From the NCBI GenBank assembly GCA_946639185.1, contig CAMPBR010000005.1, positions 1 to 41,451 of the forward strand: a stretch of 41,451 nt of DNA, in the 5' to 3' direction. A model generated the notes under the pieces. That model was not told where the DNA came from, made no database searches, and worked only from the letters and a program-made list of their open reading frames with translations. A program made the position numbers and the translations under genes. This document shows, piece by piece, positions 39,512 through 41,451 of this stretch. The stretch is from an uncultured Mycoplasmatota bacterium (GTDB taxonomy: Bacteria > Bacillota_I > Bacilli_A > RF39 > UBA660). How positions within the stretch are numbered: the stretch's first letter is position 1; each line of letters opens with the position of its first letter.

Positions 39512-40204
39512 TTATTTAGTATTAAACGATTTATCATTATCAACAATATTATTCATTTTAGCTTCAAGCATTTCTTGTTGATTTAATTTTTTCTCATTTA
39601 TCATATTATTCTTATAAAATTGAAATTCGATTTCGGAAGTTAATCCTCTCTCTTCACAAAATTTTTGCTTTGCATCTATTAAACTACCATCAATACTTTT
39701 CAAAATATATTCTTTAGCTATTGGTAATAATGTTAATACTGGAACTTTTTCTAATTTAACTATTTCATCTGTTTCTCTAAGATTTAATAAATCTTGTTTG
39801 TTTTCTAGTGGAATATTATCTAATTTTTCAAAAATAGCTCCTGTTTCAGCGTCTATATTTATATTATAGAATACACCACTATTTTTAGCTATTTGATAAT
39901 ATATCAATTCTCTTACTTCATTGTTTTCTATTCTATTATATAATTCTAATAATAATTCCTGTGAAAAAGTCATTAAAAGTCTTTTCAATTCTTCTTTTTT
40001 TGGAGCATTTTCCTCCTGAGCTTCTTGAACTTGCTTATTAAACTCAATATCAAACTTTTTCTTTTCAAATTCGCTCGGTTCACCATTTTTCATTAATTCA
40101 TTAAATTTAATTTCATATTTTCTTAGTAATGATCCTAATTCATCATAGCTTGAATATTTTTCTATAAAGTTTTTAATCGTTTCTTCGTTTTTTTTAATAA
40201 TCAT
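39512..40204 (-). CDS. Hypothetical coiled-coil-rich protein (start refined from 40249 to 40204)
   Basis: TATAAT at about 40222-40227 and SD GGAAGTGATAAC before ATG 40204; Glu/Lys-rich helical sequence. Confidence 0.7.
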   Translation of the reverse strand: MIIKKNEETIKNFIEKYSSYDELGSLLRKYEIKFNELMKNGEPSEFEKKKFDIEFNKQVQEAQEENAPKKEELKRLLMTFSQELLLELYNRIENNEVRELIYYQIAKNSGVFYNINIDAETGAIFEKLDNIPLENKQDLLNLRETDEIVKLEKVPVLTLLPIAKEYILKSIDGSLIDAKQKFCEERGLTSEIEFQFYKNNMINEKKLNQQEMLEAKMNNIVDNDKSFNTK

Positions 40205-40402
40205 GTTATCACTTCCTATTTTGATTATAGCATAATCATTATATATCACAAGCTAATTATAAAAAAAACGGATTTTCATCCGTTCTTAATCTTTTAATTA
40301 TATTTAAAAAAGACTTACTAAATATTTTTTTATCTTCGATTATTTCTTTATGTAATTCTCCATTAGCAGTTTCTTGTCTTTCAGATATTTTCTTTCACAA
40401 TT

Positions 40403-40912
40403 TTATTTTTTCTTTCTAGTTAAACAAATACCTATAATTGAACCTATCAAAGCAAATGGTACTATTCTAATAAATATCCATATAAAAGCATGTATGCTAA
40501 CTCCTAATACTGCCAATTCAGGATCATTATAATCCCATTCCATATAAGTATTGCCTATTACAAATATTCCAATAATAGTTATTAATAGTACTGCAAATAA
40601 AGCTATAAAAAAATAGTGCCAAATTTGTCTTTTATGTTCTTTGTTTTGTGCTAATTGTAAGTTAATTATTTCTAGTTTTTCAGCTATTTTTTTTAAACTA
40701 TCTGGATCTTCTTCTATAATATTTTCACCTAGTAATGTACTAACTGGTGTATCAAATACTTTAGATATAGAAATTAGCATTTCAGCATCAGGCACTGATA
40801 ATCCTTGTTCCCATTTTGAAATTGTTTGTCTCACAACATTTAATTTAACACTCAATTCTTCTTGAGAAAGTCCTTTTTGCTTTCTTAATGTTTTAATATT
40901 TTCTTTTAACAT
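40403..40912 (-). CDS. XRE-family transcriptional regulator with C-terminal TM segments
   Basis: MLKENIKTLRKQKGLSQEELSVKLNVVRQTISKWEQGLSVPDAEMLISISKVFDTPVSTLLGE, then two hydrophobic segments. Confidence 0.88.
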   Translation of the reverse strand: MLKENIKTLRKQKGLSQEELSVKLNVVRQTISKWEQGLSVPDAEMLISISKVFDTPVSTLLGENIIEEDPDSLKKIAEKLEIINLQLAQNKEHKRQIWHYFFIALFAVLLITIIGIFVIGNTYMEWDYNDPELAVLGVSIHAFIWIFIRIVPFALIGSIIGICLTRKKK

Positions 40913-41051
40913 TTTTATTTCTCCTTTCTTCAAGATCATTTTATTATAAGTATATCGTTGCTACAAGCAATGCTTTTTAACATTTATATCTATATTATAA
41001 CATATGTCTTTTTTTATTTATAAAAAGAAAAAACTCGTAAAATTACGAGCT

Positions 41052-41370
41052 TTAATTTACAACATTGTATTTTAAATCAGTTACCTTTTTTGTTTTAAAA
41101 TCATATTTAAAATATGCCATTTTATTTTCAGTATTCTCTCCTTCTTTTCTTACTCCTGTTCCAAAATATAATATATCATTTAACATATATGTAGGAATTG
41201 GCATTACTCTAAATATTAGATCATTAGGTAATTGAGCTAACATATTTTTTTCTCGTTTTAAGAAATCATCATATGATTTATAATTAATCTTATCAAGTTC
41301 ATTTTTATATTTTGAATTTTTATATTGCTTACTTACCACAACATTGGTTATATTTTTTCCACTGCCACAC
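41052..41370 (-). pseudogene. Lipoprotein-like gene missing its signal peptide (5' truncated)
   Basis: Reading the frame upstream of the GTG 41339 start gives *NLCGSGKNITNVVVSKQYKNSKYKN...: a post-lipobox Cys followed by GSGKN, with a stop immediately upstream and a foreign-looking repeat segment beyond. Confidence 0.5.
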
Positions 41371-41382
41371 AGATTTTAGTTT

Positions 41383-41451
41383 GTGGCTTTTGACGACACT
41401 TTCGGGCTTTTGAGGACACTTAGGAAATCTAGCAGAAGGTATCTAAAATTT
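41383..41451. mobile_element. Candidate insertion-sequence end (IS21-like multiple terminal repeats), truncated by window edge
   Basis: Two near-identical 17-mers with 20-bp period: GGCTTTTGACGACACTT (41385-41401) and GGCTTTTGAGGACACTT (41405-41421); higher GC than surroundings. Confidence 0.5.

Noticed and set aside
1-41451. CRISPR array
   Set aside because: No regularly spaced repeat-spacer pattern noticed and no cas genes in the ORF set.
1-41451. tRNA or rRNA genes
   Set aside because: No cloverleaf-like GC-rich blocks or GTTCGANTC-type motifs with proper context recognised; intergenic gaps are short and AT-rich. A tRNAscan/Infernal run would settle it.
1-41451. Alternative genetic code (UGA=Trp) suggested by low GC
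   Set aside because: prfB (RF2) is present with an in-frame TGA frameshift site, Trp is encoded by TGG in the ORFs, and the Fic ORF ends at TGA.

Overview
Low-GC, spore-forming Firmicutes/Bacilli-type chromosomal window (lineage is inferred from gene content; no 16S rRNA is present). Nearly all genes are on the minus strand. The left edge is the start of the S10 ribosomal operon (rpsJ, partial rplC). It is followed by an L,D-transpeptidase, spo0A, a lipid glycosyltransferase/flippase pair, pgk-gap, a lon/spoVID/ysxE-like sporulation block, def, an orphan histidine kinase, an orphan prepilin, a CotY/CotZ-type spore coat gene, an FtsW/RodA/SpoVE gene, a TGS-nucleoside kinase, clpP, a degenerate Fic gene, whiA-lgt-yvlD-like-uvrA, a radical SAM gene, uvrB, ftsE-ftsX-M23 peptidase, YitT-like and prfB. 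The right edge looks like a mobile-element end abutting a truncated lipoprotein gene. I did not find a clearly new multi-gene defence or biosynthetic system. The most interesting signals are: (i) tandem Spo0A-box-like sites spaced 10 bp apart upstream of the orphan kinase, with a weaker pair upstream of spo0A; (ii) a +1 programmed frameshift in prfB that the ORF track misses; (iii) a Fic protein whose catalytic His is Gln; (iv) a membrane-anchored PTS EIIB-like domain with Ser in place of the phospho-Cys; (v) a stand-alone RNAP alpha-CTD-like protein; (vi) an unannotated 49-aa membrane protein next to spo0A; (vii) IS remnants and small decayed genes. All calls come from reading the sequence; no database search was run.
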